In this document: in pieces, positions 16,500-27,663 of the stretch
Numbering within the stretch: the first letter of the stretch is position 1
Layout of the letters: each line of letters starts with the position of its first letter
Assembly: GCF_023534745.1 (NCBI RefSeq)
Contig: NZ_JAMHJQ010000014.1
Location: 166,800-230,799 of the forward strand
Source: Streptomyces sp. 35G-GA-8
GTDB taxonomy: Bacteria; Actinomycetota; Actinomycetes; Streptomycetales; Streptomycetaceae
Direction: 5' to 3'
DNA length: 64,000 nt
Notes under the pieces: generated by a model
Database searches by the model: none
The model's input: only the letters and a program-made list of their open reading frames with translations
What the model was told of the DNA's origin: nothing
Position numbers and translations under genes: made by a program

Positions 16500-17630
16500 A
16501 TGACGAGCATCGGTGGTGCCCAGATGGTCGACTGGAATCTCGCGGTGGCGACCGCGACCCGCCTCGTGCGGCCGGGACCTGAAGTGACCCGCGACGAGGC
16601 GCGAGAGATCGTCGCCGAGCTGCGGCGGCACGCGAAGTCCTCGGAGGAGCACGTCCGCGCGTACACGCGCATGGTTCCCGACGGCCATGAGCCGCCCGAC
16701 ACCCCGGTCCTGGTCGTGGACCGGGCCGGCTGGGTCAAGGCGAACGTGGCCGGATTCCGCGAGCTGCTCAAGCCCCTCCTGTCGAAGATGCAGGAGCGCC
16801 GCCCCGGCGGTCCCGGCGGCGCCGTGCTCGGCGCGGTCGGCGGCAAGGTGACCGGCGTGGAGCTGGGCATGCTGCTGTCGTTCATGTCGTCCCGTGTCCT
16901 CGGCCAGTACGAGACGTTCGCCCCCGCCACCCGCGATCTCCCCGCGGCCGCGAACGGCGGCGGCCGACTGCTGCTCGTGGCCCCCAACATCGTCCACGTC
17001 GAACGCGAACTGGACGTGCAGCCGCACGACTTCAGGCTCTGGGTCGCCCTCCACGAGGAGACCCACCGCACGCAGTTCACCGGCGTGCCCTGGCTGCGCG
17101 ACCATCTCCAGGGCGAGATCCAGTCATTCCTCGACCAGACCGAGGTCGACCCGATGACCCTCGTCGAACGGCTCCGCGAGGCCGCTCAGTCGCTCGCCGG
17201 CGGTCGCCCCGAGGGCGAGGAGAACGAGGACGGACGCAGCATCGTCGAGCTGGTGCAGACACCCGGACAGCGCGAGATCCTCGGCCGGCTCACCGCCGTC
17301 ATGTCCCTGCTCGAAGGGCACGCCGACTATGTGATGGACGGCGTCGGACCGGCCGTCGTGCCGTCGGTCGCCGAGATCCGCGAGAAGTTCCAGCAGCGCA
17401 GGGCCCGGGGCGCCGGCCGCCTCGACCAGGCGCTGCGCAAACTGCTCGGCCTCGACGCCAAGCTGCGCCAGTACCGGGACGGGGAACGGTTCGTACGGGC
17501 CGTCGTCGAGGAGACCGGCATGGACGGCTTCAACCGGGTCTGGACCTCGCCGAACACCCTGCCCACCAAGGCGGAGATCGCTAAACCGGCGGACTGGATC
17601 GCACGGGTGCACCGCAAGGCGGACTCCTGA
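16500..17630 (+). CDS. Zinc-dependent metalloprotease-like protein (DUF2342/zincin)
   Basis: 376 aa. HExxH zinc motif at residues 185-189 (LHEETHRTQF) and a downstream EGHADYVMD (272-280) that could give the third ligand. N-terminal VDWNLAVATATRLVRPGP and the central LGMLLSFMSSRVLGQYE are conserved in this actinobacterial family, sometimes labelled as coenzyme-F420-associated hydrolase. No signal peptide, so probably cytosolic. It sits between dacB and tilS. Substrate unknown. Confidence 0.88.
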   Translation: MTSIGGAQMVDWNLAVATATRLVRPGPEVTRDEAREIVAELRRHAKSSEEHVRAYTRMVPDGHEPPDTPVLVVDRAGWVKANVAGFRELLKPLLSKMQERRPGGPGGAVLGAVGGKVTGVELGMLLSFMSSRVLGQYETFAPATRDLPAAANGGGRLLLVAPNIVHVERELDVQPHDFRLWVALHEETHRTQFTGVPWLRDHLQGEIQSFLDQTEVDPMTLVERLREAAQSLAGGRPEGEENEDGRSIVELVQTPGQREILGRLTAVMSLLEGHADYVMDGVGPAVVPSVAEIREKFQQRRARGAGRLDQALRKLLGLDAKLRQYRDGERFVRAVVEETGMDGFNRVWTSPNTLPTKAEIAKPADWIARVHRKADS

Positions 17631-17817
17631 GACGGGCGCGGCTCACGGCAGAAGTACGCCTCAGGTATCACCCATCCGAGGGACCGTGGGTGAGGGATAG
17701 GCGTGCAATGCTCGGGTAATGGCTCGGTTCTGTCACCATCGACGCACTCTGAGTGACGCTCTCCGTCCTTACTCCGACCGAGGCACCCCCCAAATAACAT
17801 CACGAAGGGCACCGGAT

Positions 17818-18843
17818 ATGGGTCCCCATCCTGCGGTCGCGGCGATACGCCTGGCGGTCCGCCGCGTACTCCACGACGTCCTCACCGACCGGCCGGAGAA
17901 CTTCTCCGCCGGCCCCGTCCCCGCCGGCGAGCCGCCCCTCGTGCTCGTCGCCTGCTCCGGCGGCGCCGACTCCATGGCGCTCGCCTCCGCCCTCGCCTTC
18001 GAGGCCCCCAAACTTTCCGTCCGCGCCGGAGCCGTCACCGTCGACCACGGCCTCCAGGCCGGCTCCGCCCTCCGCGCCGCCGAAGTCGTCACCCGACTCC
18101 GTGCCATGCGCCTGGACCCCGTCGAATCCGTCGCCGTGACCGTCGGCCGGGAGGGCGGTCCTGAGGCAGCCGCGCGCGACGCCCGCTACGCCGCGCTCGA
18201 CGCCGCCGCGGAGCGCCACCGGGCCGCCGCCGTCCTGCTCGGCCACACCCGCGACGACCAGGCCGAGACCGTGCTGCTCGGGCTCGCCCGCGGCTCGGGC
18301 ACCCGCTCGCTGTCCGGGATGGCCGCCGTCTCGGGGGCGGCCGGCCGCTATCGGCGCCCCTTCCTCCAGCTCGACCGGCAGACGGCCCGCAAGGCCTGCC
18401 TGGTCCAGTCGATCCCCGTCTGGGACGACCCGCACAACACCGACCCCGCGTACACCCGTTCACGACTCCGCCACGAAGGGCTGCCGGCCCTGGAGAAGGC
18501 GCTCGGCAAGGGCGTCGTCGAGGCCCTGGCCCGTACGGCACAGCTCTCCCGCGACGACGCCGACGCCCTGGACACCTGGGCCGCCACCGTCGAGGAGTCC
18601 GTACGGGACGATTCCGGGCAATTGCAGTGCGCCAAGCTGTACGTCCTCCCGCCCGCCGTCCGCCGTCGCGTGCTGCGCCGGGCGGTCATCGCCGCGGGCG
18701 CCCCCGCGGGTTCGCTGTTCGCCCGTCACATCGAAGAGGTCGACCGCCTGATCACCGGCTGGCGCGGCCAGGGAGCCATCAACCTGCCCGGCCGCGTGGA
18801 GGCCCGCAGGCAGGGTGGCAGACTGGTCATCCGGCAGGGCTGA
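17818..18843 (+). CDS. tilS: tRNA(Ile)-lysidine synthetase
   Basis: 341 aa. The N-type ATP pyrophosphatase P-loop SGGADS is at residues 47-52 ([15 protein letters not shown]), followed by [28 protein letters not shown] and [19 protein letters not shown]. Converts C34 of the tRNA-Ile CAU anticodon to lysidine so that AUA is read. ATG 17818 has GAAGG about nine nt upstream. Followed 77 bp later by hpt and then ftsH, the conserved tilS-hpt-ftsH order of many Gram-positive bacteria. Confidence 0.95.
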   Translation: MGPHPAVAAIRLAVRRVLHDVLTDRPENFSAGPVPAGEPPLVLVACSGGADSMALASALAFEAPKLSVRAGAVTVDHGLQAGSALRAAEVVTRLRAMRLDPVESVAVTVGREGGPEAAARDARYAALDAAAERHRAAAVLLGHTRDDQAETVLLGLARGSGTRSLSGMAAVSGAAGRYRRPFLQLDRQTARKACLVQSIPVWDDPHNTDPAYTRSRLRHEGLPALEKALGKGVVEALARTAQLSRDDADALDTWAATVEESVRDDSGQLQCAKLYVLPPAVRRRVLRRAVIAAGAPAGSLFARHIEEVDRLITGWRGQGAINLPGRVEARRQGGRLVIRQG

Positions 18844-18920
18844 AGCGCTGATGCACTTACGGCTGTGTCTCCCGGGCCGCCAGTGCCTTGGCCCCGGACC
18901 CATGGCCGACGACGAAAGTG

Positions 18921-19481
18921 ATGCGGGTGGACGACAAGGACATGGGCAACGACCTCCAGTCGGTGCTCATTACCAAGGAAGAGATCGACGCGAAGCTGGC
19001 CGAACTGGCCGCGAAGATCGACGCGGAGTACGCGGGCAAGGACCTGCTTCTCGTCGGAGTCCTCAAGGGCGCCGTGATGGTCATGGCGGATCTGGCGCGG
19101 GCGCTGTCCACCCCCGTGACGATGGACTGGATGGCCGTCTCCTCGTACGGAGCGGGCACGCAGTCCTCCGGTGTGGTCCGGATCCTCAAGGATCTGGACA
19201 CCGACATCAAGGGCAAGCACGTACTGATCGTCGAGGACATCATCGACTCGGGTCTGACCCTGTCGTGGCTGCTCTCCAACCTCGGTTCGCGGGAGCCGGC
19301 CTCGCTCGAAGTCTGCACCCTGCTCCGTAAGCCGGATGCCGCAAAGGTCGCGATCGACGTCAAATGGATCGGCTTTGACATTCCCAATGAGTTTGTCGTG
19401 GGATATGGCCTGGATTACTCGGAAAAGTACCGCAACATGCCTTTCGTCGGGACGCTCGCTCCACATGTGTACGGCGGTTAG
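18921..19481 (+). CDS. hpt: Hypoxanthine phosphoribosyltransferase
   Basis: 186 aa. PRPP-binding motif VLIVEDIIDSGLTLSW at residues 101-116, substrate loop MDWMAVSSYG, and the family end FVVGYGLDYSEKYRNMPFVG. Salvages hypoxanthine/guanine to IMP/GMP with PRPP. ATG 18921 gives the MRVD start expected from orthologues; an in-frame GTG at 18927 also exists. Middle gene of tilS-hpt-ftsH. Confidence 0.95.
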   Translation: MRVDDKDMGNDLQSVLITKEEIDAKLAELAAKIDAEYAGKDLLLVGVLKGAVMVMADLARALSTPVTMDWMAVSSYGAGTQSSGVVRILKDLDTDIKGKHVLIVEDIIDSGLTLSWLLSNLGSREPASLEVCTLLRKPDAAKVAIDVKWIGFDIPNEFVVGYGLDYSEKYRNMPFVGTLAPHVYGG

Positions 19482-19684
19482 AGCGCACCTCGGCGCACCT
19501 GAGCGCGCCGAAGAGCGGCGAAGTTCCAGGGAAAGGCTTCGCCGCGGCCGGGAACCCCAGACCCCCTCGCGCCGTTGGAGCATGGGAAGACGGGTTTGCC
19601 AGCCGTCCCGTGCGGTCGCGGGCCACAATGCTGGGGTACCGTCCGAAGAACAGTCTTTTCTCACAGCAGCATTTACCTACGGGC

Positions 19685-19715
19685 AGGAGGGACGGGGCGA
19701 CTTCGCTCCGTATGG

Positions 19716-19718
<3 letters not shown>
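19685..19718 (+). promoter_or_regulatory. ftsH ribosome site with a hairpin bridging to the start codon
   Basis: A strong AGGAGGG (19685-19691) lies 24 nt before ATG 19716, too far for normal initiation, and no in-frame start lies between. The intervening bases form a 7-bp stem (CGGGGCG 19693-19699 with CGCTCCG 19704-19710, loop ACTT, one G-U pair). Folding it leaves 6 nt between ribosome site and ATG, an ideal distance. Confidence 0.55.
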
Positions 19719-21743
<2,025 letters not shown>

Positions 21744-21771
21744 TCCGGGCGCCTCACCTGGCCCGGAATGG

Positions 21772-21812
21772 ATGCCGCGCCCCCCAGGTTTTAGCCTGTG
21801 GGGGCGCGGCAT
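21772..21812 (+). terminator. Hairpin between ftsH and folE
   Basis: ATGCCGCGCCCCC pairs with GGGGGCGCGGCAT, closed by an AGG/CCT extension and an A/U-rich loop GTTTTAG. It lies 29 nt after the ftsH stop and 42 nt before folE; probable terminator or attenuator. Confidence 0.75.
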
Positions 21813-21853
21813 TCGTTTGCCCGCCCACAGAACGGCACAGGAACGAGGCACAC

Positions 21854-22459
21854 ATGACCGACCCGGTGATGCTGGACGGGGAGAGCCCCATCCGCGAATT
21901 CGATGAGAAGCGGGCCGAGAATGCGGTGCGCGAGCTGCTGATCGCGGTGGGGGAGGACCCGGACCGAGAGGGACTGCGGGCGACTCCCGGCCGGGTGGCG
22001 CGGGCGTACAGGGAGATATTCGCCGGGCTCTGGCAGACGCCTGAAGAGGTGCTGACCACGACGTTCGACCTCGGCCACGACGAGATGGTCCTCGTGAAGG
22101 ACATCGAGGTGATGTCTTCATGTGAACATCATCTGGTGCCATTTGTCGGGGTCGCCCATGTCGGCTACATCCCGTCCTCGGACGGCAAGATCACCGGACT
22201 GTCCAAGCTGGCCCGGCTGGTGGATGTCTTCGCCCGTCGGCCGCAGGTCCAGGAGCGGCTGACGACGCAGATCGCCGACTCGCTGATGGAGATCCTGGAC
22301 CCGCGCGGGGTGATCGTGGTCATCGAGTGCGAGCACATGTGCATGACCATGCGAGGAGTGCGGAAGCCGGGTGCCAAGACGATCACTTCGGCCGTCCGCG
22401 GGCAGCTGCGCGTTCCGGCCACGCGCGCGGAGGCGATGAGTCTGATAATGGCCCGCTGA
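21854..22459 (+). CDS. folE: GTP cyclohydrolase I
   Basis: 201 aa. First step of tetrahydrofolate synthesis, GTP to 7,8-dihydroneopterin triphosphate. Zinc ligands Cys90 and His93 in [13 protein letters not shown] and Cys163 in [13 protein letters not shown], plus [25 protein letters not shown] 21854 is preceded by GAGG. It faces the divergently regulated folP-folB-folK genes on the other strand, a typical actinobacterial folate locus. Confidence 0.97.
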   Translation: MTDPVMLDGESPIREFDEKRAENAVRELLIAVGEDPDREGLRATPGRVARAYREIFAGLWQTPEEVLTTTFDLGHDEMVLVKDIEVMSSCEHHLVPFVGVAHVGYIPSSDGKITGLSKLARLVDVFARRPQVQERLTTQIADSLMEILDPRGVIVVIECEHMCMTMRGVRKPGAKTITSAVRGQLRVPATRAEAMSLIMAR

Positions 22460-22500
22460 GTCGGGCCGGGCCGAGCGGCGCCGCCCGAGGGCGCTTCCGT

Positions 22501-22992
22501 TCAGGTGCTGGGGCCCGCCGGGGCGGTGCCGTTCTTGTCGTGGTCTTCCGGGAGTTTGCAGACCCGCTCCAGGAAGAACGCCGCGACGATCACCGCGATG
22601 CCCGCGAGAACGGAGAACGCCGCGTAGATGGCCTGGTCGCGGCGGGCGGGGATGTCGAGGGAGCCGAGCAGGAAGACGCCCGTGCCGCCGTACATTCCGG
22701 AGACGAGGGCCGCGACCAGGGCGCTGGCCTGGCCGAAGACGACCGCGCGGGCCGCCATCAGTGGGTTCACGCCCTGCGCGCCGGGGCGGCGCTCCCGCTG
22801 GGCCTTCAGCCGCGCGCGCAGCGAGAGGGCCGTCGCGGCCAGGACCACGGCGATCACCGCGAGCACGATCGGCGCCGCGAGGGGGACGCTCGGCAGTGTC
22901 CCGAAGGAGTCCCACAGGCGGGCGGCGCCCCAGGAGAGCACACCCGCCACCACGAACAGCCCGGCGAGGACGCCGATCCGCAACTGCTTCAC
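22501..22992 (-). CDS. DUF3180 family membrane protein
   Basis: 163 aa with four hydrophobic helices: IGVLAGLFVVAGVLSWGAARL, APIVLAVIAVVLAATAL, VVFGQASALVAALVSGMYGG and a last span AFSVLAGIAVIVAAFFLE. This is the small DUF3180 protein found after folK in actinobacteria. GTG 22992 is chosen because AAGGG lies 8 nt upstream. Function unknown; genomic position suggests a link to pterin or cell-envelope metabolism, but this is weak. Confidence 0.87.
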   Translation of the reverse strand: MKQLRIGVLAGLFVVAGVLSWGAARLWDSFGTLPSVPLAAPIVLAVIAVVLAATALSLRARLKAQRERRPGAQGVNPLMAARAVVFGQASALVAALVSGMYGGTGVFLLGSLDIPARRDQAIYAAFSVLAGIAVIVAAFFLERVCKLPEDHDKNGTAPAGPST

Positions 22993-23054
22993 CGAGAAAG
23001 CCCTTCGCCTCGCTGTACCGATCCTCGCCGTACCGACCCCGCTGAGCCTAACCA

Positions 23055-23669
23055 CTACTCGGGCAGGCGGAGTTCCAGATCGGTCCGGGTCTGGACACCG
23101 CCTCGGCCGATGTCCGCCAGCAGTTCGGCGACCGGGCCTCGGCCCGGGACCTGCGCTTCCGGCTCCACGTCGTGCCAGGGGGCGAGGACGAAGGCGCGCT
23201 CATGGGCCCTGGGGTGGGGGAGGGTGAGCAGCGGGTCGTCCGAGACGACATCCGCGTACGCCACGATGTCCACATCGATGGTGCGCGCCCCCCAGCGCTC
23301 CTCGCGGACCCGGTCGAAGGCCTCCTCGATGGCCTGGCCGCGCTCCAGCAGTGAGGACGGCGGCAGCGTCGTCTTGATCACGACGACCGCGTTGAAGTAG
23401 GACGGCTGGGAGCCGGGCTCGACGCCCCAGGGCTCGGTCTCGTACACCGGGGAGACCGCCTTGACCCGCAGTCCCGGGGTGTCCTCCAGGGCGTCGATGG
23501 CGCCCTGGATCGTCTCCAGGCGATTGCCGAGGTTGGAGCCGAGGGAGACCACGGCGCGTTTCGGGTTGGACAGCGTGGTGTCGGCGGCGTCGACCTGGGC
23601 GACCACGGAGGCGGGCACCGGCTGTACGGTCGGGTCGCCCTGGGGACCGTTGGCGGAAAACACACTCAT
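23055..23669 (-). CDS. folK: 2-amino-4-hydroxy-6-hydroxymethyldihydropteridine pyrophosphokinase
   Basis: 204 aa. HPPK motifs: VSLGSNLGNRLETIQGAI, PVYETEPWG, and ERWGARTIDVDIVAY with HPRAHERAFVL. About 35 extra N-terminal residues precede the catalytic core. Transfers pyrophosphate from ATP to the pterin. ATG 23669 overlaps the folB stop (ATGA), so FolB and FolK are translated together. Followed by the DUF3180 gene. Confidence 0.95.
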   Translation of the reverse strand: MSVFSANGPQGDPTVQPVPASVVAQVDAADTTLSNPKRAVVSLGSNLGNRLETIQGAIDALEDTPGLRVKAVSPVYETEPWGVEPGSQPSYFNAVVVIKTTLPPSSLLERGQAIEEAFDRVREERWGARTIDVDIVAYADVVSDDPLLTLPHPRAHERAFVLAPWHDVEPEAQVPGRGPVAELLADIGRGGVQTRTDLELRLPE

Positions 23670-24025
23670 ACTCGGCTCCGGGTGATGGTGATGGTCACAT
23701 CGTCGAAGGGGACGGTGATCGGGGCGTCGGGTTTGTGTACGACCACCTCGACCTCCTGGACGCCGTCGTGTTTCAGGCACTGCTGGGCGATCCGTTCCGC
23801 CAGCGTCTCGATCAGATCGACCGGCTCTCCCTGGACGACCTCCACGACCTCTTCGGCCACGATCCCGTAGTGCACGGTCTTCGCCAGGTCGTCGTCGGCA
23901 GCCGCGGGGCGGGTGTCTAGGCCGAGCATCAGGTCCACGATGAAGGTCTGGCCCTCCTCGCGCTCCCGGGGGAAGACGCCATGATGCCCGCGGGCCTTCA
24001 GGCCGCGCAGCGCGACACGATCCAC
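23666..24025 (-). CDS. folB: Dihydroneopterin aldolase
   Basis: 119 aa. Family sequence DRVALRGLKARGHHGVFPREREEGQ, then DDLAKTVHYGIVAEEVVEVVQG and LIETLAERIAQQCL, with the typical EVEVVVHKPDAPI end. Converts dihydroneopterin to 6-hydroxymethyldihydropterin and glycolaldehyde. GTG 24025 is chosen because AGGAG lies 8 nt upstream. The stop codon overlaps the folK start by 4 nt. Confidence 0.95.
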   Translation of the reverse strand: MDRVALRGLKARGHHGVFPREREEGQTFIVDLMLGLDTRPAAADDDLAKTVHYGIVAEEVVEVVQGEPVDLIETLAERIAQQCLKHDGVQEVEVVVHKPDAPITVPFDDVTITITRSRV

Positions 24026-24213
24026 GCGAATCACTCCTGCTGTCGTTGGTCGTCGGGGCACCCGGCCGGGTGCGGGCGGCTGGGTTCCCTCATTTGAATC
24101 TACCCGCGGGCACGGACAGTGCTCTCGTGCGGGGGTGAGGGACAGGTGTGGGGTTGCCCGGCAGCCGGCCCTGCCCGGGACCGCCGATCGGCCCGCAGGA
24201 GCTGCCTACCCAC

Positions 24214-24672
24214 TCACGCGGGTGTCTCGTCGTCCGTTTCCTCATCGGTTTCGGCCAGAACCGGTGAGCCATGATGTGACCAGATTTTCCACCCTTCGGG
24301 TGTGCGGCGGAAGACGTTGGTGGCGACGACCAGCTGGCCGACGAGCGGTCCGAGCTCGCCGCTCTCCTCGGCGGGGCCACCGCTGAGGATGTTCTCCGTG
24401 CAGGTCACCAGCGCGGTGTCGGCGCAGACCGACACCACGACATCGGTCAGGAAGAACTGGATGTACTCGGTGTTCGCCATGATCAGCGCGTACGAGCGGA
24501 GCACTTCCCCGCGGCCGGTGAGCACGGGCCAGCCGGGGTGGACGCAGGAGATCCCGTCCTCGTCGCCGTCCAGCCAGAGCGCGGACAGGGCGTCGAAGTC
24601 ACCGCGCTCCATCGCCTCGTAGAAGGTGGTGTTGGCCACCTCGACCTGTTCGTTGTCCGTGCGCGCGGTCAC
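24214..24672 (-). CDS. NTF2-like (SnoaL/DUF4440-type) protein inside the folate operon
   Basis: 152 aa. EVANTTFYEAMERGDFDALSALW, CVHPGWPVLTGRGEVLRSY and VATNVFRRTPEGWKIWSHHGS match the NTF2-like cone fold with its conserved histidine pairs. GTG 24672 overlaps the folP stop (GTGA), so it is translationally coupled to folP; 188 bp then separate it from folB. The family covers many ligand-binding and enzymatic roles. A folate-related job is suggested only by its place. Confidence 0.88.
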   Translation of the reverse strand: MTARTDNEQVEVANTTFYEAMERGDFDALSALWLDGDEDGISCVHPGWPVLTGRGEVLRSYALIMANTEYIQFFLTDVVVSVCADTALVTCTENILSGGPAEESGELGPLVGQLVVATNVFRRTPEGWKIWSHHGSPVLAETDEETDDETPA

Positions 24673-25529
24673 TGGGCTCCCTCGACGGCGCGGGCCACCC
24701 GTACCGCGTCGGCGGTGGCCCGTACCTCATGGACGCGGACCGCCCAGGCGCCCTGGTGGGCGGCGATCGCGGAGACGGCGGCGCTGGCCGCGTCGCGCTC
24801 GCGGGCGGGCGGCGGGGAGCCCTCGCCGCCGGCGAGGACATGTCCGAGGAAGCGTTTACGGGAGGCCGCGACCAGAAGCGGCCGGCCCAGGGCACGCAGC
24901 TCGGTGAGGTGCGCCAGGAGCGCGAGGTCGTGCTCGGCCTGCTTGGCGAAGCCGAGGCCGGGATCGATGACAAGCCGCTCGGGGGCGACGCCTCCGGCCA
25001 CCACGGCGTCCATCCGGGCGCGCAGTTCGGCGACGACCTCCGCGACGACGTCCGTATAGATGGCGCGGCTGTTCATCCGCTCGCTGAAACCGCGCCAGTG
25101 CATCACCACGAAAGGCACGTCCGCGGCGGCGACCGCGGGCACCATGGCGGGGTCCGCGAGTCCGCCGCTGACGTCATTGACCAGCGCGGCACCGGCCGCG
25201 ACGGCCTGCTCGGCGACGGAGGCGCGCATGGTGTCGACGGAGACGGTGACGCCTTCGGCCGCGAGGCCCCGTACGACGGGGATCACGCGCCTGAGCTCCT
25301 CGTCCTCGTCCACGCGGGTGGCGCCGGGCCTGGTCGACTCACCGCCGACGTCCACCAGGTCCGCGCCCTCGGCGACAAGATCGAGACCGTGCTTGACGGC
25401 GGCGGTGGTGTCGAACCAGCGGCCACCGTCGGAGAAGGAATCGGGCGTCACATTGATGACGCCCATCACCGCACAGCGGTCCCACTCCGGGAGCCCCTCG
25501 ACCGCGCCCCGCGCGCGCAACGTACTCAT
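24669..25529 (-). CDS. folP: Dihydropteroate synthase
   Basis: 286 aa. Motifs: MGVINVTPDSFSDGG, DLVDVGGESTRPGA, VSVDTMRASVAEQAVAAGA, LVNDVSGG, IDPGLGFAK and VAASRKRFLG. Joins p-aminobenzoate to the pterin pyrophosphate; target of sulfonamides. First gene of the minus-strand run folP, NTF2-like, folB, folK, DUF3180. An ATG at 25529 gives a normal N-terminus. Confidence 0.96.
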   Translation of the reverse strand: MSTLRARGAVEGLPEWDRCAVMGVINVTPDSFSDGGRWFDTTAAVKHGLDLVAEGADLVDVGGESTRPGATRVDEDEELRRVIPVVRGLAAEGVTVSVDTMRASVAEQAVAAGAALVNDVSGGLADPAMVPAVAAADVPFVVMHWRGFSERMNSRAIYTDVVAEVVAELRARMDAVVAGGVAPERLVIDPGLGFAKQAEHDLALLAHLTELRALGRPLLVAASRKRFLGHVLAGGEGSPPPARERDAASAAVSAIAAHQGAWAVRVHEVRATADAVRVARAVEGAQ

Positions 25530-25569
25530 ACGCCCACCCTAGGGGGTCTCCCCGGGGGTGGGCCGCCCG

Positions 25570-25607
25570 GCCGGATCCGCGCGACGGGGCCGGATCCGCG
25601 CGACGGG
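25570..25607. repeat. 19-bp perfect tandem duplication upstream of folP
   Basis: GCCGGATCCGCGCGACGGG twice in succession, in the 113-bp gap between folP and the lysyltransferase-like gene, in the likely folP promoter region. Confidence 0.85.
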
Positions 25608-25642
25608 CGAGTGACACACTCCCGGGCGGGCCGGACGCATCC

Positions 25643-27517
25643 TCAGGCGGTACGGATCTCGTGGTCGGGCGGGCCCGCGGTGTCGTGGGCGCAGGGGCGG
25701 GGGTGCCGGTCGCGGGTGAGGCGGCGCAGCGGGCGGGGCAGCGCGAGGGTGACGAAGCCTTCGGCCCGCATCGCGGCGAGGCCGATCCTGGGCAGTTCGC
25801 CGGTGCTGCGGAAGACCACGAAGCGGGGCTCCCAGCGCGGCTGGAACTTGGCGTTGAAGCGGTACAGCGACTCGATCTGGAACCAGCGGGAGAGAAAGAC
25901 CAGCAGCTTCCGCCAGCCGCGCAGGACCGGTCCCGCGCCCAGTCGTTCGCCGCGGGCGAGCGCCGAGCGGAACATCGCGAAGTTGAGGGAGATCCGTGCC
26001 ACCCCGAGCGCGGGGGCGGCGTGCAGGGCGGCGACGATCAGCAGTTCGTTCATGCCGGGGTCGGCGGAGCGGTCGCGGCGCATCAGGTCCAGGGACATCC
26101 CGTCCGTACCCCACGGGACGAAGTGGAGTACGGCCTTCAGGTCGCCGTACGGGCCGGTGGCGTCCTCGCCGGGCTTGTGGGCCGTGGCGATCACGGAGTC
26201 GCCGTCGGCGGGGTCGCCGATCCGCCCGAGGGCCATGGAGAAGCCGCGTTCCGTGTCGGTGCCGCGCCAGTCGGCGGCGGCGCCGCGGATCCTGGCCAGC
26301 TCGCCGGCGGAGAGGTCACGGACGCGCCGCACCCGCGTTTCGTAGCCGGCGCGCTCGATGCGCTTCACCATCTGGCGTACGTTCCGCATGGCGCGTCCGT
26401 GCAGGGAGAAATCCGGCACGTCCACCACCGCCTCGTCGCCCAGCTCCAGCGCGTCGAGTCCGGTCTCGCGGGTCCAGACCTCGCCGCCCGTCTCGCCGCA
26501 GCCCATGACGGCGGGCGTCCAGGAGTGGGCCTTGGCCTCGTCCATGAAGCGTTCGATGGCGCCGGGCCAGGCCTCGACATCGCCGATCGGGTCGCCGCTG
26601 GCGAGCATCACCCCCGAGACGACGCGGTAGCAGACGGCGGCCTTGCCGCTGGGGGAGAAGACCACGCCCTTGTCGCGGCGCAGGGCGAAGTGGCCGAGGG
26701 AGTCACGTCCGCCGTGCCGGGCGAGCAGGGCGCGCAGCCGTCGTTCGTCGTCCTCGGTGAGGCGGGCGGCGGGGTGTTCGGGGCGGAAGGCGAGATAGCC
26801 GGTGGTGAGGGCGGTGAGCAGGCCGAGCGCGCCGAGGGAGTCGCCGACGGTGCCGCTCACGACGCCGCTGTAGTCGATGGGCCCGTCGAGGCCGATCAGG
26901 CCGTACAGCACGTGTTCGAGCCGTTCGGCGAGGCCGGGGTTGCCGACGGTCCGGTGCGGATGGACGCTGACGACGATCAGTCCGAGGCCGATGGAGCCCG
27001 CGCCCATGAGGAAGAAGTTGGCCAGCGCCTTCCAGCGGCTGTGCGGGTCGGGCAGCGCGGCGAACTCCCGGCGGTGGCGCAGCAGCAGGGCGAGCAGTAT
27101 CAGCGGGAGCAGGGTGCCCAGGAGCGAGTGCCGGTAGCCGAACTGCGCCACGGCGCCCCCGGGCAGCAGGACGACCGCGGCCCGCCAGGCGCGGCGTTTA
27201 CGGCGTTTCAGACCGTGCGCGAGCAGCAGCAGGAGTACGCCGGCGCTGATGGAGAGCGCGGCGGACAGGGGTCCGAGCGCCCCGGGCAGCACCTCGGCGA
27301 AGGCGTGCATCCGGCTGTGGCGGAAGCGGGGGAAGACGCCGGTGGCGATATCCATCAGCCCGACGAGAGTGCAGGCGGTGCCGACCAGTGCGGGGACGGA
27401 TTCGGGGCGCGGGCCGCGGAGCGGACGGCGTGTCAGTGGCCCAGGCGGTATGCCCGTGTTGTGCTGTGACCGACCCGGAACCGATCCCGATTTATCCCCA
27501 TCCTGAGTCACAGACAT
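25643..27517 (-). CDS. Phosphatidylglycerol lysyltransferase-like membrane protein (DUF2156)
   Basis: 624 aa. About seven membrane helices in the first 270 residues, then a soluble DUF2156 domain of MprF/LysX type: SLGHFALRRDKGVVFSPSG, VSGVMLASGDPIGD, AVVDVPDFSLHGRAMRNVRQ, MSLDLMRRDRSADPGMNELLI and FQIESLYRFNAKFQPRW. Such enzymes move an aminoacyl group from tRNA to phosphatidylglycerol, lowering surface charge. Mycobacterial LysX also carries a lysyl-tRNA synthetase module, which is absent here. Divergent from an extracellular esterase gene. The amino acid used is not known. Confidence 0.85.
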   Translation of the reverse strand: MSVTQDGDKSGSVPGRSQHNTGIPPGPLTRRPLRGPRPESVPALVGTACTLVGLMDIATGVFPRFRHSRMHAFAEVLPGALGPLSAALSISAGVLLLLLAHGLKRRKRRAWRAAVVLLPGGAVAQFGYRHSLLGTLLPLILLALLLRHRREFAALPDPHSRWKALANFFLMGAGSIGLGLIVVSVHPHRTVGNPGLAERLEHVLYGLIGLDGPIDYSGVVSGTVGDSLGALGLLTALTTGYLAFRPEHPAARLTEDDERRLRALLARHGGRDSLGHFALRRDKGVVFSPSGKAAVCYRVVSGVMLASGDPIGDVEAWPGAIERFMDEAKAHSWTPAVMGCGETGGEVWTRETGLDALELGDEAVVDVPDFSLHGRAMRNVRQMVKRIERAGYETRVRRVRDLSAGELARIRGAAADWRGTDTERGFSMALGRIGDPADGDSVIATAHKPGEDATGPYGDLKAVLHFVPWGTDGMSLDLMRRDRSADPGMNELLIVAALHAAPALGVARISLNFAMFRSALARGERLGAGPVLRGWRKLLVFLSRWFQIESLYRFNAKFQPRWEPRFVVFRSTGELPRIGLAAMRAEGFVTLALPRPLRRLTRDRHPRPCAHDTAGPPDHEIRTA

Positions 27518-27663
27518 CGCTTCCCGTGGTTCCGCGAGAGAGTGTGGTGCCCGTCTCCGCCTCTTCTTCGCGGGCCGGACATTTTGCGACCTCTAGGACG
27601 GGGCTTTCGGAGGTCGGGTTCCTCAGCGTTTCGGAAAATCTCACAGGAGAAAGCTCGGTCGAT

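Noticed and set aside
16950-17400. Zincin gene as a secreted protease
   Set aside because: No signal peptide or membrane segment at the N-terminus, despite the HExxH motif.
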